DNA of 64,000 nt from Actinomycetota bacterium (GTDB lineage: Bacteria; Actinomycetota; Thermoleophilia; Solirubrobacterales; Solirubrobacteraceae), in NCBI GenBank assembly GCA_005888335.1, contig VAWY01000135.1:20401-84400 (forward strand), read 5' to 3'. The translations under genes were made by a program, and so were the position numbers. The notes beneath the pieces are model-generated. The model searched no databases. It was not told the origin of the DNA and was given only the letters and a program-made list of their open reading frames with translations. The number at the start of each line of letters is the position of its first letter. The first letter of the stretch is position 1. Below, piece after piece: positions 11,615 to 21,980 of the stretch.

Positions 11615-12892
11615 ATGAGCGAAGTTCTCGAGGTCCTCGTCCCGGACATCGGCGACTTCACCGACGTCCCGGTCATCGAGATCCTGGTGGCGCCGGGCGA
11701 GGAGGTCGCCGCCGAGGCGCCGCTCGTCACGCTGGAGTCCGACAAGGCGACGATGGACGTCCCCGCGCCCGTCGCGGGCGCCGTGCAGGAGCTCAAGGTC
11801 AAGGTCGGCGACACGGTCAGCGAGGGCACGCCGATCCTCACGCTCGCGGTCGCGGCCGAGGCGGGCGCGCCGGAGGCCGCGGCGCCGAGCGCGGTGGAGA
11901 CCGCGGTGGCGGCGGAGGCGTCGGCGCCCGTGCAGCGGGCGAGCGAGGCGCCGCCGGCCGAGGCCGCGGCCGGCGCCGGCGACGGCGCCGTCTACGCCAG
12001 CCCGGCCGTGCGCCGGCTCGCGCGCGAGCTCAAGGTCGACCTCGCCGCGGTGCAGGGCAGCGGGCGCAAGGGGCGCGTCACCCGCGAGGACGTCCAGGCC
12101 GCCGCGGGCGCCGGCCCCGCCGCCGTCCGCGCGCCGGCGCCTGCGGCCGACGGCGCGGTGGCCGCGCTCGGGCTGGCGCCGTGGCCGCAGATCGACTTCG
12201 CCAAGTACGGCGAGATCGAGCGCGTGCCGCTGTCGCGCATCAAGCGCATCTCCGGCCCGAACCTGGCGCGCAACTGGGTGATGATCCCACACGTCACCCA
12301 GCACGACGAGGCGGACATCACCGCGCTCGAGGCGTTCCGCAAGCAGCTCAACGCGGAGCAGACCGAGGTCAAGGTGACGATGGTCGCGCTGCTCATCAAG
12401 GCGTGCGTCGCGACGCTGCAGGCCTTCCCGGACTTCAACTCGTCGCTGGACGGCGACGAGCTCGTGCTCAAGCGCTACTACAACCTCGGCTTCGCGGCCG
12501 ACACGCCGCAGGGCCTGGTCGTGCCCGTCATCAAGGACGCCGACCGCAAGGGCTTGATCGACATCGCCGCCGAGCTGCGCGACCTCTCGGCCGCCGCGCG
12601 CGACGGCAAGCTCAAGCCCGCCGACATGTCCGGCGGCACGTTCTCGATCTCCAGCCTCGGCGGCATCGGCGGCACGGCCTTCACCCCGATCGTCAACGCG
12701 CCCGAGGTGGCGATCCTCGGCGTGTCGCGCTCGGCGATGAAGCCGGTGTGGAACGGCGAGGAGTTCGTGCCCCGGTTGATGCTCCCGCTGTCGCTGTCCT
12801 ACGACCACCGCGTGATCGACGGCGCCGCGGCCGCGCGCTTCTGCGTGCACCTCGGCGGCGTGCTCATGGACCTGCGGAGGGCACTCCTGTGA
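11615..12892 (+). CDS. aceF: Dihydrolipoamide acetyltransferase (E2 of pyruvate dehydrogenase)
   Basis: This 425-residue E2 transfers the acetyl group from lipoamide to CoA and forms the complex core. It has one N-terminal lipoyl domain (about residues 3-78, lysine in [10 protein letters not shown]), an Ala/Pro-rich linker, a peripheral subunit-binding domain (about 125-165, [18 protein letters not shown]), and a catalytic domain (about 195-425) ending with [15 protein letters not shown], which carries the active-site His and Asp. Having a single lipoyl domain is unusual next to an AceE-type E1, but here the E3 brings another. The start at 11615 follows GGGGG. Confidence 0.95.
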   Translation: MSEVLEVLVPDIGDFTDVPVIEILVAPGEEVAAEAPLVTLESDKATMDVPAPVAGAVQELKVKVGDTVSEGTPILTLAVAAEAGAPEAAAPSAVETAVAAEASAPVQRASEAPPAEAAAGAGDGAVYASPAVRRLARELKVDLAAVQGSGRKGRVTREDVQAAAGAGPAAVRAPAPAADGAVAALGLAPWPQIDFAKYGEIERVPLSRIKRISGPNLARNWVMIPHVTQHDEADITALEAFRKQLNAEQTEVKVTMVALLIKACVATLQAFPDFNSSLDGDELVLKRYYNLGFAADTPQGLVVPVIKDADRKGLIDIAAELRDLSAAARDGKLKPADMSGGTFSISSLGGIGGTAFTPIVNAPEVAILGVSRSAMKPVWNGEEFVPRLMLPLSLSYDHRVIDGAAAARFCVHLGGVLMDLRRALL

Positions 12893-12920
12893 TCGGGGAA
12901 ACGCTTCGCGCTTCCCTTGA

Positions 12921-12937
12921 CGCGAACTTCGTTCGCG
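12921..12937. repeat. Dispersed hairpin repeat, copy 3 (E2-E3 gap)
   Basis: Perfect inverted repeat CGCGAAC-TTC-GTTCGCG in the 57-base gap before the E3 start. A weaker imperfect hairpin (GGGAAACG/CGCTTCCC, one mismatch) lies immediately before it. Confidence 0.75.
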
Positions 12938-12949
12938 AGGGGTGGCGGC

Positions 12950-14617
12950 ATGGCCGATAGCGTCGAGGTCAAGGTCCCCGACATCGGCGACTTCACCGAC
13001 GTCCCGGTCATCGAGATCCTCGTCGACGTCGGCCAGGAGATCGCCGAGGAGGACCCGCTCGTCACGCTGGAGTCCGACAAGGCGACGATGGACGTCCCGG
13101 CGCCGCAGGCGGGCGTCGTGCGCGAGCTCAAGGTGGCGCTCGGCGACCGCGTCAGCGAGGGAACGCCGATCCTGGTCCTCGAGCCGCTCTCGACCGACGG
13201 CGGCCCGCCGGCGGCGGTCACCGAGGAGCCCGCGCCGCCGCCGCCGGCGGAGGAGCCCGTCGAGCGCGGCGACATCCACGCGCAGGTGGTCGTGCTCGGC
13301 GCCGGCCCGGGCGGCTACACCGCGGCCTTCCGCGCCGCCGACCTCGGCCTCAAGACCGTGCTCGTCGAGCGCTACGAGAAGCTCGGCGGCGTCTGCCTGA
13401 ACGTCGGCTGCATCCCCTCCAAGGCGCTGCTCCACATCGCCCGCGTGATCAGCGAGGCTGAGGAGTCCGCCAGCTTCGGCGTGCGCTTCGGCGAGCCGGC
13501 GGTCGACCTCGACGCGCTGCGGGCGTGGAAGACGTCCGTCGTCGACAAGCTCACCGGCGGCCTGGCCGGCCTGGCGCGCCAGCGCAAGGTCGAGGTCGTG
13601 CGCGGCACCGGACGCTTCACCGGTCCGCACACCCTTGACGTCGACGGAACGTCGGTCTCCTTCGACCACGCGATCATCGCCGTCGGGTCGAGCGCGATCG
13701 AGCTGCCCGGCGTGAGCGGGATGGACTCGACCGACGCGCTCGAGCTCGAGCGCGTGCCCGAGCGCCTGCTCGTCGTCGGCGGTGGGATCATCGGCCTGGA
13801 GCTGGCGACGGTCTTCGACGCGCTGGGCTCGCGGATCACGGTCGTCGAGCTGATGGACCAGCTGATCCCCGGCTGCGACGCCGACCTCGTGCGCCCGCTG
13901 CACAAGCGCGTCGCTGGTCGCTACGAGGCGATCCATCTCGGGACCACCGTCGACTCGATCGACACGAGCGCGTACGACACGATCCTCGTCGCCGTCGGGC
14001 GCCGGCCCAACGGCGCGCTGATCGGCGCCGAGGCGGCCGGCGTGGCCGTCGACGAGCGCGGGTTCATCGCCGTCGACGAGCAGCTGCGCACCAACGTCGC
14101 GCACATCCACGCGATCGGCGACGTCGTCGGCGGGCCGATGCTCGCGCACAAGGCGACGCACGAGGGCAAGGTCGCGGCGGAAGTCATCGCCGGCCACGAC
14201 GTCACGTTCGACGCCCGCTCGATCCCGTCCGTCGCCTACACCGATCCCGAGGTCGCCTGGACGGGCCTGAACGAGACCGAGGCGAAGGCCCAGGGCACCG
14301 CGTACGAGAAGGCGACGTTCCCGTGGGCGGCGTCGGGCCGCGCGCTCGGGCTCGGCCGCCCGGAGGGGCTGACGAAGCTGCTCGTCGACCCCCAGACGCA
14401 GCGCGTGCTCGGCGCCGGCATGGTCGGCGTCAGCGCGGGCGACCTCATCGCCGAGGTCGTCCACGCGATCGAGATGGGCGCCGAGGCCGAGGACATCGCG
14501 CTGAGCATCCACCCGCACCCGACGCTGTCGGAGACCGTCGCGTTCGCGGCCGAGCTGGCCGAGGGGACGATCACCGACCTCTACGCGCCCAAGCGGGAGA
14601 AGGCTCGCGCCTCCTAG
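12950..14617 (+). CDS. lpdA: Dihydrolipoamide dehydrogenase with N-terminal lipoyl domain (E3)
   Basis: This 555-residue protein reoxidises dihydrolipoamide with FAD and NAD+. Residues 1-80 are a lipoyl domain nearly identical to that of the E2 gene just upstream ([29 protein letters not shown]). A Pro/Ala linker leads to the flavoprotein disulfide reductase: FAD motif GAGPGGYTAAFRAADLG, redox pair CLNVGCIPSK near residue 150, NAD site GGGIIGLELATVF, and the His-Glu dyad HPHPTLSE near residue 520. Lipoyl-E3 fusions are known in several bacteria. The ATG at 12950 is chosen; an upstream TTG in frame at 12917 would translate the hairpin repeat. The stop overlaps the stop of the convergent next gene. 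Confidence 0.95.
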   Translation: MADSVEVKVPDIGDFTDVPVIEILVDVGQEIAEEDPLVTLESDKATMDVPAPQAGVVRELKVALGDRVSEGTPILVLEPLSTDGGPPAAVTEEPAPPPPAEEPVERGDIHAQVVVLGAGPGGYTAAFRAADLGLKTVLVERYEKLGGVCLNVGCIPSKALLHIARVISEAEESASFGVRFGEPAVDLDALRAWKTSVVDKLTGGLAGLARQRKVEVVRGTGRFTGPHTLDVDGTSVSFDHAIIAVGSSAIELPGVSGMDSTDALELERVPERLLVVGGGIIGLELATVFDALGSRITVVELMDQLIPGCDADLVRPLHKRVAGRYEAIHLGTTVDSIDTSAYDTILVAVGRRPNGALIGAEAAGVAVDERGFIAVDEQLRTNVAHIHAIGDVVGGPMLAHKATHEGKVAAEVIAGHDVTFDARSIPSVAYTDPEVAWTGLNETEAKAQGTAYEKATFPWAASGRALGLGRPEGLTKLLVDPQTQRVLGAGMVGVSAGDLIAEVVHAIEMGAEAEDIALSIHPHPTLSETVAFAAELAEGTITDLYAPKREKARAS

Positions 14618-15252
14618 CGGTCCTGCAGCGCGTCGAGGGCGACGGCGAAGGCGACGAGCAGACGGCGATCGACCCCTTCGAGGCCCGGCCCCAGCTCGAG
14701 CACGTAGCGGTCGCGCAGCTTCCCCAGCACCCGCTTGTAGCTGCCGACCGGCTGGCCGTCTCGCAGCAGGGTGAAGTTGAACGGCAGCCACTGCAGCATG
14801 GAGAGCTCGTCGGAGACCATGCCGGCGAAGCGGCGCAGCAGCGCGATGGCCAGGCTCGTCTCCTGCGCCTGCAGCAGCTCCTCGCCGGCGGACCCGCGCA
14901 CGAACCAGTGGCTGCGCAGCAGCGACTTGCCGAAGGACTTCTCGAGCATGCCGATGACGCGGCCGTCGGCGTCGAGGACCTCGTGGCGCCCGCGGAACTC
15001 GAAGACCGTCTTGGACTTGATCATGAAGAGGTGGGCGTCGTCGTCGGGCGCGAGGCGGAAGCGGATGTCCTCGCGGATCTTCATCCGCTTCTGGCGCACG
15101 AAGAGCAGCGGCGCTCCCTCCTCCGTCGAGCCGGGAGCGGGCACGCTGATGCGGTACTCGTTCGCGATCGGCTTGAAGACCTGCTGAACCAGAAGGCGGT
15201 CGGCGTGCTCGAGCGTCTCGAGGACGCCCTGGGAGTCGATGGCGGCGCTCAT
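14614..15252 (-). CDS. LURP-one-related (Tubby-like fold) protein
   Basis: This 212-residue protein resembles the bacterial LURP-one-related/scramblase-like family. It has MKIREDIRFRLAPDDDAHLFMIKSKTVFEFRGRHEVLDADGRVIG, a series of beta strands typical of the Tubby-like barrel, and a second repeat with GKLRDRYVLELGPGLEGVDRRLLVAFAVALD as the central hydrophobic helix. The molecular role in bacteria is unknown; a membrane-associated sensing role is only an analogy. Its TAG stop shares two bases with the E3 TAG on the other strand. Confidence 0.7.
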   Translation of the reverse strand: MSAAIDSQGVLETLEHADRLLVQQVFKPIANEYRISVPAPGSTEEGAPLLFVRQKRMKIREDIRFRLAPDDDAHLFMIKSKTVFEFRGRHEVLDADGRVIGMLEKSFGKSLLRSHWFVRGSAGEELLQAQETSLAIALLRRFAGMVSDELSMLQWLPFNFTLLRDGQPVGSYKRVLGKLRDRYVLELGPGLEGVDRRLLVAFAVALDALQDR

Positions 15253-15265
15253 GGCCGCGATCCTC

Positions 15266-15892
15266 TCAGGTGCGGGCGCGGCGCGCGCGCAACGTCGCGA
15301 CCATCAGCGCGACGAGCACGAGCGTCACCGGGATCACGTAGAGCAGCGGCGACGTGCCGCCCGACGACGAGCGCGGCGCGCCGCCGCCGGTCAGCTTCGG
15401 CACCGCGACGGGCTCGATCGGGTGGCCGGTCGCCTTGGCGATCCGCTGGATCGCGACGACCGCCGTCGCGACCAGCCCGTTGGAACCGTGGCCGGTGTCG
15501 ACCCCGAGCCCCTGCAGCGCGTTCTCGGCGCCGACGAGGTCGTCGCCGCCGAAGCCGAACGGCTGGACGACGAGCAGCGGCTTGCGGCCGATGCCGGGCA
15601 GCTCCTTGTTGAGGAAGTCGGCGTACTTCTGCGGCTGGCCGAGGTACGCGGGCACCGCCCCGAGGTCGGCGGGCGTGGAGACGATCGCCACCTTCAGGTG
15701 CAGGCCCGCGCGCTTCGTGCGCGCCAGCGCGGTGCGCAGCGCGCGGGCGAACGCCGGCGCCGTCGTGGGCTGGTAGGGCAGGTAGTAGTCGCTCGCCAGC
15801 AGCACGTCGCTGGGCGGGTCGGCGTCGGCGAGCGCGCGGGGCGCGGCCGCCAGGACGAGCACGAGGACGAGGACGGCGGCGAGGACGCGGAT
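15266..15892 (-). CDS. Secreted/membrane-anchored protein of unknown function, start uncertain
   Basis: The frame encodes an N-terminal hydrophobic segment that looks like a signal peptide (RVLAAVLVLVLVLAAAPRALA), an extracellular domain of about 140 residues (DVLLASDYYLPYQPTTAPAF, LPGIGRKPLLVVQPFGF), and a C-terminal transmembrane helix (LLYVIPVTLVLVALMVATL) followed by an Arg-rich stop-transfer tail. This resembles the topology of TPM-domain proteins, but the family is not recognised. No ATG/GTG/TTG stands at the expected place: the ideal initiation codon would be an ATC at 15892. The nearest canonical in-frame start is a GTG at 15862 that would cut into the signal peptide. It lies head-to-head with pobA. 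Confidence 0.6.
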   Translation of the reverse strand: MRVLAAVLVLVLVLAAAPRALADADPPSDVLLASDYYLPYQPTTAPAFARALRTALARTKRAGLHLKVAIVSTPADLGAVPAYLGQPQKYADFLNKELPGIGRKPLLVVQPFGFGGDDLVGAENALQGLGVDTGHGSNGLVATAVVAIQRIAKATGHPIEPVAVPKLTGGGAPRSSSGGTSPLLYVIPVTLVLVALMVATLRARRART

Positions 15893-15916
15893 CGCGCTAG
15901 GTTCGCACCTGAGACC

Positions 15917-17112
15917 ATGAGCCGCACCCAGGTGGGCATCGTGGGCGCCGGTCCGGCGGGGCTGACCCTCGGGCAGCTGCTGCACCGCGAGGGCATCGAG
16001 ACGATCATCCTCGAGGACCGCTCGCGCCACTACGTCGAGCACCGCGTTCGCGCGGGCGTGCTCGAGCAGGGGACCGTCGACCTGCTGACCGAGCTGGGCG
16101 TCGGGGAGCGGATGCGGCGCGAGGGGATGGTCCATCACGGCATCGAGCTGCGCTTCGGCGGGCGCGGACATCGCATCCCGCTCAGCGACCTCACCGGCGG
16201 GCGCGCGATCACGCTCTACGGCCAGCAGGAGGTGGTCAAGGACCTCATCGCGGCGCGACTCGAGAGCGGCGCGCCGCTGCTCTTCGAGGTCGACGACGTC
16301 GGCCTGCACGGCGTCGAGGACGACCACCCGGTGATCCGGTACCGCCACGACGGCGCCGAGGACGAGCTCGCGTGCGACGTGATCGCCGGCTGCGACGGCT
16401 ACCACGGGATCTGCCGCCCGTCGCTGCCCGACGGCGTGCTGACCGTCTACGAGCGGGAGTACCCGCACGCCTGGCTCGGGATCCTGGCCGATGTCGCGCC
16501 GTCGACCGAGGAGCTCATCTACTGCCACTCCGAACGCGGCTTCGCGTTGCACAGCATGCGCTCGCCGGAGGTCAGCCGCCTCTACCTGCAGGTCGACCCC
16601 GACGAGGACATCGCCGACTGGCCCGACGAGCGCATCTGGGAAGAGCTCCAGCGCCGCTTCGACACCGAGGACGGGTGGACGCTGCGGAGCGGGCCGACGC
16701 TCGAGAAGGGCATCACGCCCATGCGCAGCTTCGTCGCCGAGCCGATGCAGCACGGGCGCCTCTACCTGGCGGGCGACGCGGTACACATCGTCCCGCCGAC
16801 CGGCGCCAAGGGCCTGAACCTCGCGGTGTCCGACGTGCGCTACCTCGCCGCCGCGCTCGTCGAGTGGTACCGCAGCGGCGACGACTCGGGGCTGCAGGCG
16901 TACACGGCGACGTGCCTGCGCCGGGTGTGGCGCGCGCAGCACTTCTCGCAGTGGATGACCTCGATGCTGCACCGCCCGCAGCACGACCCCGGCGGCTACG
17001 AGCGCCGGCTGCAGCTCGCCCAGCTCGAGTACGTCTGCTCCTCCGGGGCGGCGGCCGCGTCGCTGGCCGAGAACTACGTCGGCTGGGAACCGTCGCCGAT
17101 ACCGTCCCGCGC

Positions 17113-17116
<4 letters not shown>
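15917..17116 (+). CDS. pobA: 4-hydroxybenzoate 3-monooxygenase
   Basis: This 399-residue class A flavoprotein monooxygenase hydroxylates 4-hydroxybenzoate to protocatechuate using NAD(P)H and O2. It shows the FAD motif GIVGAGPAGLTLGQLL, the family-specific RVRAGVLEQGTVDLL, a middle DG motif region (CDVIAGCDGYHG) and the second FAD-binding signature GDAVHIVPPTGAKGLNLA. The length equals that of characterised enzymes (about 390-400). It is the first gene of a six-gene overlapping operon, and its TGA overlaps the GTG of pcaF. No regulator gene is adjacent. Confidence 0.96.
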
Positions 17117-18294
<1,178 letters not shown>

Positions 18295-18301
18295 CGGCGC
18301 G

Positions 18302-18997
18302 GTGGCGGGCTACCGGCGCGACGGCACCGAGGTCCACCCGCCGTACCTGTACCCCGACTACCGGTCGACGCGGCTGCGCGCGCCGACGCGGCCGCTGATC
18401 GTGGTGCCGCACACGCTGACCGAGCTCACCGGGCCGGTGTTCAGGCACGATCGCGTCGGGCCGCGCGATCACCTTCTCACCGAGCAGCACGACGGCGAGC
18501 CGCTCGGCGAGCGCATCATCGTCCACGGCCGCGTCACCGACCAGGACGGGCGCCCGGTGGCGGACTCGCTGATCGAGATCTGGCAGGCCAACGCGGCCGG
18601 GCGCTACGCGCACGACGGCGACCACCATCCGGCGCCGCTGGACCCGAACTTCACCGGCGCCGGGCGCTGCCTGACCGACCGCGACGGCCGCTACGAGTTC
18701 GTGACGGTCAAGCCGGGCGCCTACCCGTGGGGCAACCACCACAACGCGTGGCGCCCGGCGCACATCCACCTGTCGCTGTTCGGGCCCGCCTTCGCGACGC
18801 GCCTGGTGACCCAGATGTACTTTCCCGGCGACCCGCTGTTCGACCAGGACCCGATCTTCCAGTCCGTACGCGACCCGCGGGCGCGCCAGCGCCTGATCTC
18901 CTCGTTCGACCTGGAGCGCACCGTGGCCGACTGGGCGCTCGCCTACCGGTTCGACGTCGTGCTTCGCGGCCCCGAGGCGACACCGATGGAGGACTGA
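18302..18997 (+). CDS. pcaH: Protocatechuate 3,4-dioxygenase, beta subunit
   Basis: This 231-residue intradiol dioxygenase beta chain, with PcaG, cleaves protocatechuate to 3-carboxy-cis,cis-muconate. The N-terminus (VHPPYLYPDYRSTRLRAPT) is typical of PcaH. The non-haem Fe(III) ligands are visible: a Tyr in the RYAHDGDHH region, the Tyr in GAYPWGN, and the two His in RPAHIHLSL. The start is GTG at 18302, 7 bases after pcaF. Its TGA abuts the pcaG start directly. Confidence 0.96.
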   Translation: MAGYRRDGTEVHPPYLYPDYRSTRLRAPTRPLIVVPHTLTELTGPVFRHDRVGPRDHLLTEQHDGEPLGERIIVHGRVTDQDGRPVADSLIEIWQANAAGRYAHDGDHHPAPLDPNFTGAGRCLTDRDGRYEFVTVKPGAYPWGNHHNAWRPAHIHLSLFGPAFATRLVTQMYFPGDPLFDQDPIFQSVRDPRARQRLISSFDLERTVADWALAYRFDVVLRGPEATPMED

Positions 18998-19465
18998 GTG
19001 CTGCTCACGCCGTCGCAGACCGTGGGGCCCTTCTTCGCGCTGGGGCTGCCCGATGCGCAGCGGCTCGTCGAGGAGGACGAGCCGGGGGCGCTGAGCCTCG
19101 AGGGCGTCGTCTACGACGGCGCGGGCGATCCGGTGCCCGACGCGGTCGTCGAGATCTGGCAGCCCGATCGGCGGCTCTGGGGGCGCTGCCGCACCGACGC
19201 CGGCGGGCGCTACGGGTTTGTCACGGTCAAGCCCGGGCCGGTGGACGGGCAGGCGCCGCACATCGCGATGGCGATCTTCGCGCGCGGCCTGCTCAAGCAG
19301 GTCGTGACGCGCGTCTACTTTCCCGACGAGGAGGAGGCGAACGCCGCCGACCCCGTGCTGGCGCTGGCCGGCGACGCGACGCTCGTCGCGCGCGACGAGG
19401 ACGGCGCGCTGCGCTTCGACGTGCACCTGCAGGGCGAGCGGCAGACGGCGTTCCTTGACGTCTGA
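18998..19465 (+). CDS. pcaG: Protocatechuate 3,4-dioxygenase, alpha subunit
   Basis: This 155-residue alpha chain pairs with PcaH. It opens with LLTPSQTVGPFFALGLPD, the PcaG signature, and carries the shared intradiol fold (VVEIWQPD, GRYGFVTVKPG, APHIAMAIFARGLL) without the metal ligands of the beta chain. It is shorter than proteobacterial PcaG (about 190-200). The GTG start at 18998 immediately follows the pcaH TGA, and its last 11 bases overlap the pcaB start. Confidence 0.95.
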   Translation: MLLTPSQTVGPFFALGLPDAQRLVEEDEPGALSLEGVVYDGAGDPVPDAVVEIWQPDRRLWGRCRTDAGGRYGFVTVKPGPVDGQAPHIAMAIFARGLLKQVVTRVYFPDEEEANAADPVLALAGDATLVARDEDGALRFDVHLQGERQTAFLDV

Positions 19466-20699
19466 GGGCCTGTTCGAGCCGATCTTCGTCCCCGCCGCGC
19501 TGCGGGAGGCGGTCGGCGACGGCGCGTGGCTGCAGGCGATGCTCGACGCCGAGGCGGCGCTCGCGCGCGCCGCGGCGCCGCGCGAGGCGGCCGAGGCGAT
19601 CGCGCGCTGCTGCGCCGCCGAGCGCTTCGACGCCGGGGCGCTCGGTGAGGCGGCGCGCGCGGCCGGCAATCCCGTGGTGCCGCTCGTCCGCGCGCTGCGC
19701 GAGGCGGTCGGCGGCGAGGCGGCCCGGCACGTGCACCGCGGCGCGACCAGCCAGGACATCCTCGACACCGCGGCGATGCTCGTCGCGCGCCGCGCGCTGG
19801 AGCTCGTGCTCGGCGACCTCGACGGCGCCGCCGCGGCGTGCGCCCGCCTGGCCGGCGAGCACCGCGCGACGCTGATGGCCGGCCGCACCCTGCTCCAGCA
19901 GGCGCTGCCGACCACGTTCGGGCTCAAGGCGGCGGGCTGGCTCGTCGCGCTCGTCGAGGCGCGCGAGCGGCTGGCCGGCGCGCGCTCGCGCCTCGCCGTC
20001 CAGCTCGGCGGCGCCGCCGGCACGCTCGCCGCCTTCGGCGACGACGGCCTTGGCGTCCTGCGCCGCTTCGCCGCCGAGCTCGAGCTCGCCGAGCCGGCGC
20101 TGCCGTGGCACACCGATCGCGTGCGGACGGCCGAGCTCGGCGCGGCGCTGGCCATCGCGGCGGGCGCGGTCGAGAAGATCGCGCTCGACGTCGTGCTGCT
20201 CGCGCAGACCGAGGTCGGCGAGGTGGCGGAGGCCGCCGGGGGCGGGCGTGGCGGCTCGTCGACGCTGCCGCACAAGCGCAACCCGATCGGGGCGGTGGTC
20301 GCGCGCGCGTGCGCCCAGCGGGCCCGCGCGGCGGCGGGCGTGCTGCTGGGCGCGATGGCGCACGAGCACGAGCGCGCCGCCGGGGCGTGGCACGCCGAGT
20401 GGGAGGCGCTGCGCGACGCGCTGGCGCTGACGGGCGGCGCGGCCGCCTCGGCGCGCGAGGCGCTCGACGGCCTGCAGGTCGACGCCACGCGCATGCGGGC
20501 CAACCTCGACGCGACCGGCGACCTCCTCCTCGCCGAGCGCGCCGCCCTCGCCGGCCACGGCGAGGCGGTCGACCGCGCGCTGGCGAGCGGGCGGCCGCTG
20601 CGCGAGAGCGGCGTCCCCGCGGAGCTGCTCGACCCGGCCGGCTACCTCGGCTCGGCGGACGCCCTGGTCGACCGCGCGCTGGCGTTCTACCGGTCATGA
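19455..20699 (+). CDS. pcaB: 3-carboxy-cis,cis-muconate cycloisomerase
   Basis: This 414-residue member of the fumarase/aspartase superfamily lactonises 3-carboxymuconate to 4-carboxymuconolactone. It has HRGATSQDILDTA in the first conserved region and the superfamily signature GGSSTLPHKRNPIG. The best start is TTG at 19455 inside the pcaG end; it gives the usual N-terminus (GLFEPIFVPAALREAV). The stop overlaps the next ATG (ATGA). Its position between pcaHG and pcaL matches the biochemical order. Confidence 0.93.
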   Translation: MTSEGLFEPIFVPAALREAVGDGAWLQAMLDAEAALARAAAPREAAEAIARCCAAERFDAGALGEAARAAGNPVVPLVRALREAVGGEAARHVHRGATSQDILDTAAMLVARRALELVLGDLDGAAAACARLAGEHRATLMAGRTLLQQALPTTFGLKAAGWLVALVEARERLAGARSRLAVQLGGAAGTLAAFGDDGLGVLRRFAAELELAEPALPWHTDRVRTAELGAALAIAAGAVEKIALDVVLLAQTEVGEVAEAAGGGRGGSSTLPHKRNPIGAVVARACAQRARAAAGVLLGAMAHEHERAAGAWHAEWEALRDALALTGGAAASAREALDGLQVDATRMRANLDATGDLLLAERAALAGHGEAVDRALASGRPLRESGVPAELLDPAGYLGSADALVDRALAFYRS

Positions 20700-21829
20700 G
20701 CGCGGTCGAGGTCGACTACCGCCTCGAGGGCCCCGAGGACGCGCCGGTCGTCGTGCTCGCGAACTCGCTCGGCACGACCACCGAGCTGTGGGACCGCCAG
20801 GCCGGCGCCCTGGCCGAGCGCTTCCGCGTGCTGCGCTACGACCATCGTGGCCATGGCGGCTCGCCCGCGCCCGACGGGCCGTACTCGATCGACGATATCG
20901 GCGGCGACCTGCTCGCGCTGCTCGACCGGCTCGCGATCGCGCGCGCCTCGATCTGCGGCGTCTCGCTCGGGGGGATGGTGGGCATGTGGCTCGCGGCGCG
21001 GGCGCCCGAGCGCGTCGACCGGCTCGTCCTGTGCTGCACGTCGGCGCGCTTCCCATCGCGCGCGGACTGGGAGGCGCGCGCGGCCACCGTCCGGGCGAGC
21101 GGCACGGCGGCCGTCGTCGACACCGCGCTCGAGCGCTGGTTCACGCCCGCCTTCCGCAGCTCGGAGCGCGAGACCGTCGCGCGCTTCGGCGAGACGCTGC
21201 GCTCGATCGACGACGAGGGCTACGCGGGGTGCATCGAGGCGATCGCCGACATGGATCTGCGCGGCGAGCTGGGCGCCATCCGCGCCCCGGCGCTGGTCAT
21301 CGCCGGCGCCGAGGATCCCGCCACGCCGCCCGACCACGCGCGCCTCATCCAGCAGGGCATCGCCGGCGCGCGGCTCGTCGTCGTGCCGCGCGCACGGCAC
21401 CTCGCCAACGTCGAACGCCCGGCGGTGATCACGGCCGAGATCCTCGACCATCTCGGCGCCACCGGGCCGCGCGAGCGCGGCATGCGCGTGCGCCGCGAGG
21501 TGCTCGGCGACGAGTACGTCGACGCCGCGGTCAAGCGCACGACGGCGCTGGACGCCGACTTCCAGGACCTCATCACCCGCTACGCCTGGGGCGAGATCTG
21601 GACGCGCCCCGGGCTCGACCGCCGGACGCGCAGCGCGGTCACGCTCACCGCGCTCGTCGCGCTCGGACGCCTCGACGAGCTCGCGCTGCACGTGCGCGCC
21701 GCGCGGCGCAACGGGATGACGGCCGACGAGATCGCCGAGGTCCTGCTGCAGTGCGCGGTCTACTGCGGCGTGCCAGCCGCGAACTCGGCGTTCGCCGTCC
21801 TGCGGCGGGTGTTCGAGGAGGACGCCTAG
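20696..21829 (+). CDS. pcaL: 3-oxoadipate enol-lactonase / 4-carboxymuconolactone decarboxylase fusion
   Basis: This 377-residue bifunctional protein has an alpha/beta hydrolase in residues 1-255 (PcaD-like: YDHRGHGGS, nucleophile elbow GVSLGG, late HLANVERP), followed from about 260 by a carboxymuconolactone decarboxylase (RREVLGDEYVDAA, FQDLITRYAWGEIWTRPGL, ending VYCGVPAANSAF). It converts 4-carboxymuconolactone to 3-oxoadipate in two steps. The same fusion, called PcaL, is known in other actinobacteria. The ATG at 20696 overlaps the pcaB stop. It ends the operon; the CoA-transferase genes pcaI/pcaJ are not present in the window. Confidence 0.94.
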   Translation: MSAVEVDYRLEGPEDAPVVVLANSLGTTTELWDRQAGALAERFRVLRYDHRGHGGSPAPDGPYSIDDIGGDLLALLDRLAIARASICGVSLGGMVGMWLAARAPERVDRLVLCCTSARFPSRADWEARAATVRASGTAAVVDTALERWFTPAFRSSERETVARFGETLRSIDDEGYAGCIEAIADMDLRGELGAIRAPALVIAGAEDPATPPDHARLIQQGIAGARLVVVPRARHLANVERPAVITAEILDHLGATGPRERGMRVRREVLGDEYVDAAVKRTTALDADFQDLITRYAWGEIWTRPGLDRRTRSAVTLTALVALGRLDELALHVRAARRNGMTADEIAEVLLQCAVYCGVPAANSAFAVLRRVFEEDA

Positions 21830-21837
21830 GTCCCGCT

Positions 21838-21937
21838 GCATCGCCGCGACGCAGACGGCGAAGAACGGGGCGCGGCTGACCTTGGCGTGCGCGGCTTCGA
21901 CGAAGTGGTCGAAGCGGCTGGCTCGTTCCTCGGGCAT
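21838..21937 (-). pseudogene. Remnant of a low-affinity iron permease-type gene
   Basis: From an ATG at 21937 the minus strand reads MPEERASRFDHF and then VEAAHAKVSRAPFFAVCVAAM, which resembles the conserved N-terminus of the low-affinity iron permease family (Phe-Asp-x-Phe, Arg/Ser-x-Pro-x-x-Phe, then the first membrane helix). After about 33 residues homology stops at the end of pcaL. The rest of the roughly 130-residue protein is missing, so this is a decayed fragment. Recognition is by eye from the family pattern. Confidence 0.45.
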
Positions 21938-21980
21938 GGGACGCGAGTACCCCACCAGACGCCGGGGCAGGATCAAGGAT

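Noticed and set aside
12917..12949. Earlier TTG start for the E3 gene
   Set aside because: It would translate the hairpin repeat into a non-conserved 11-residue extension, whereas the ATG at 12950 gives the normal lipoyl-domain start.
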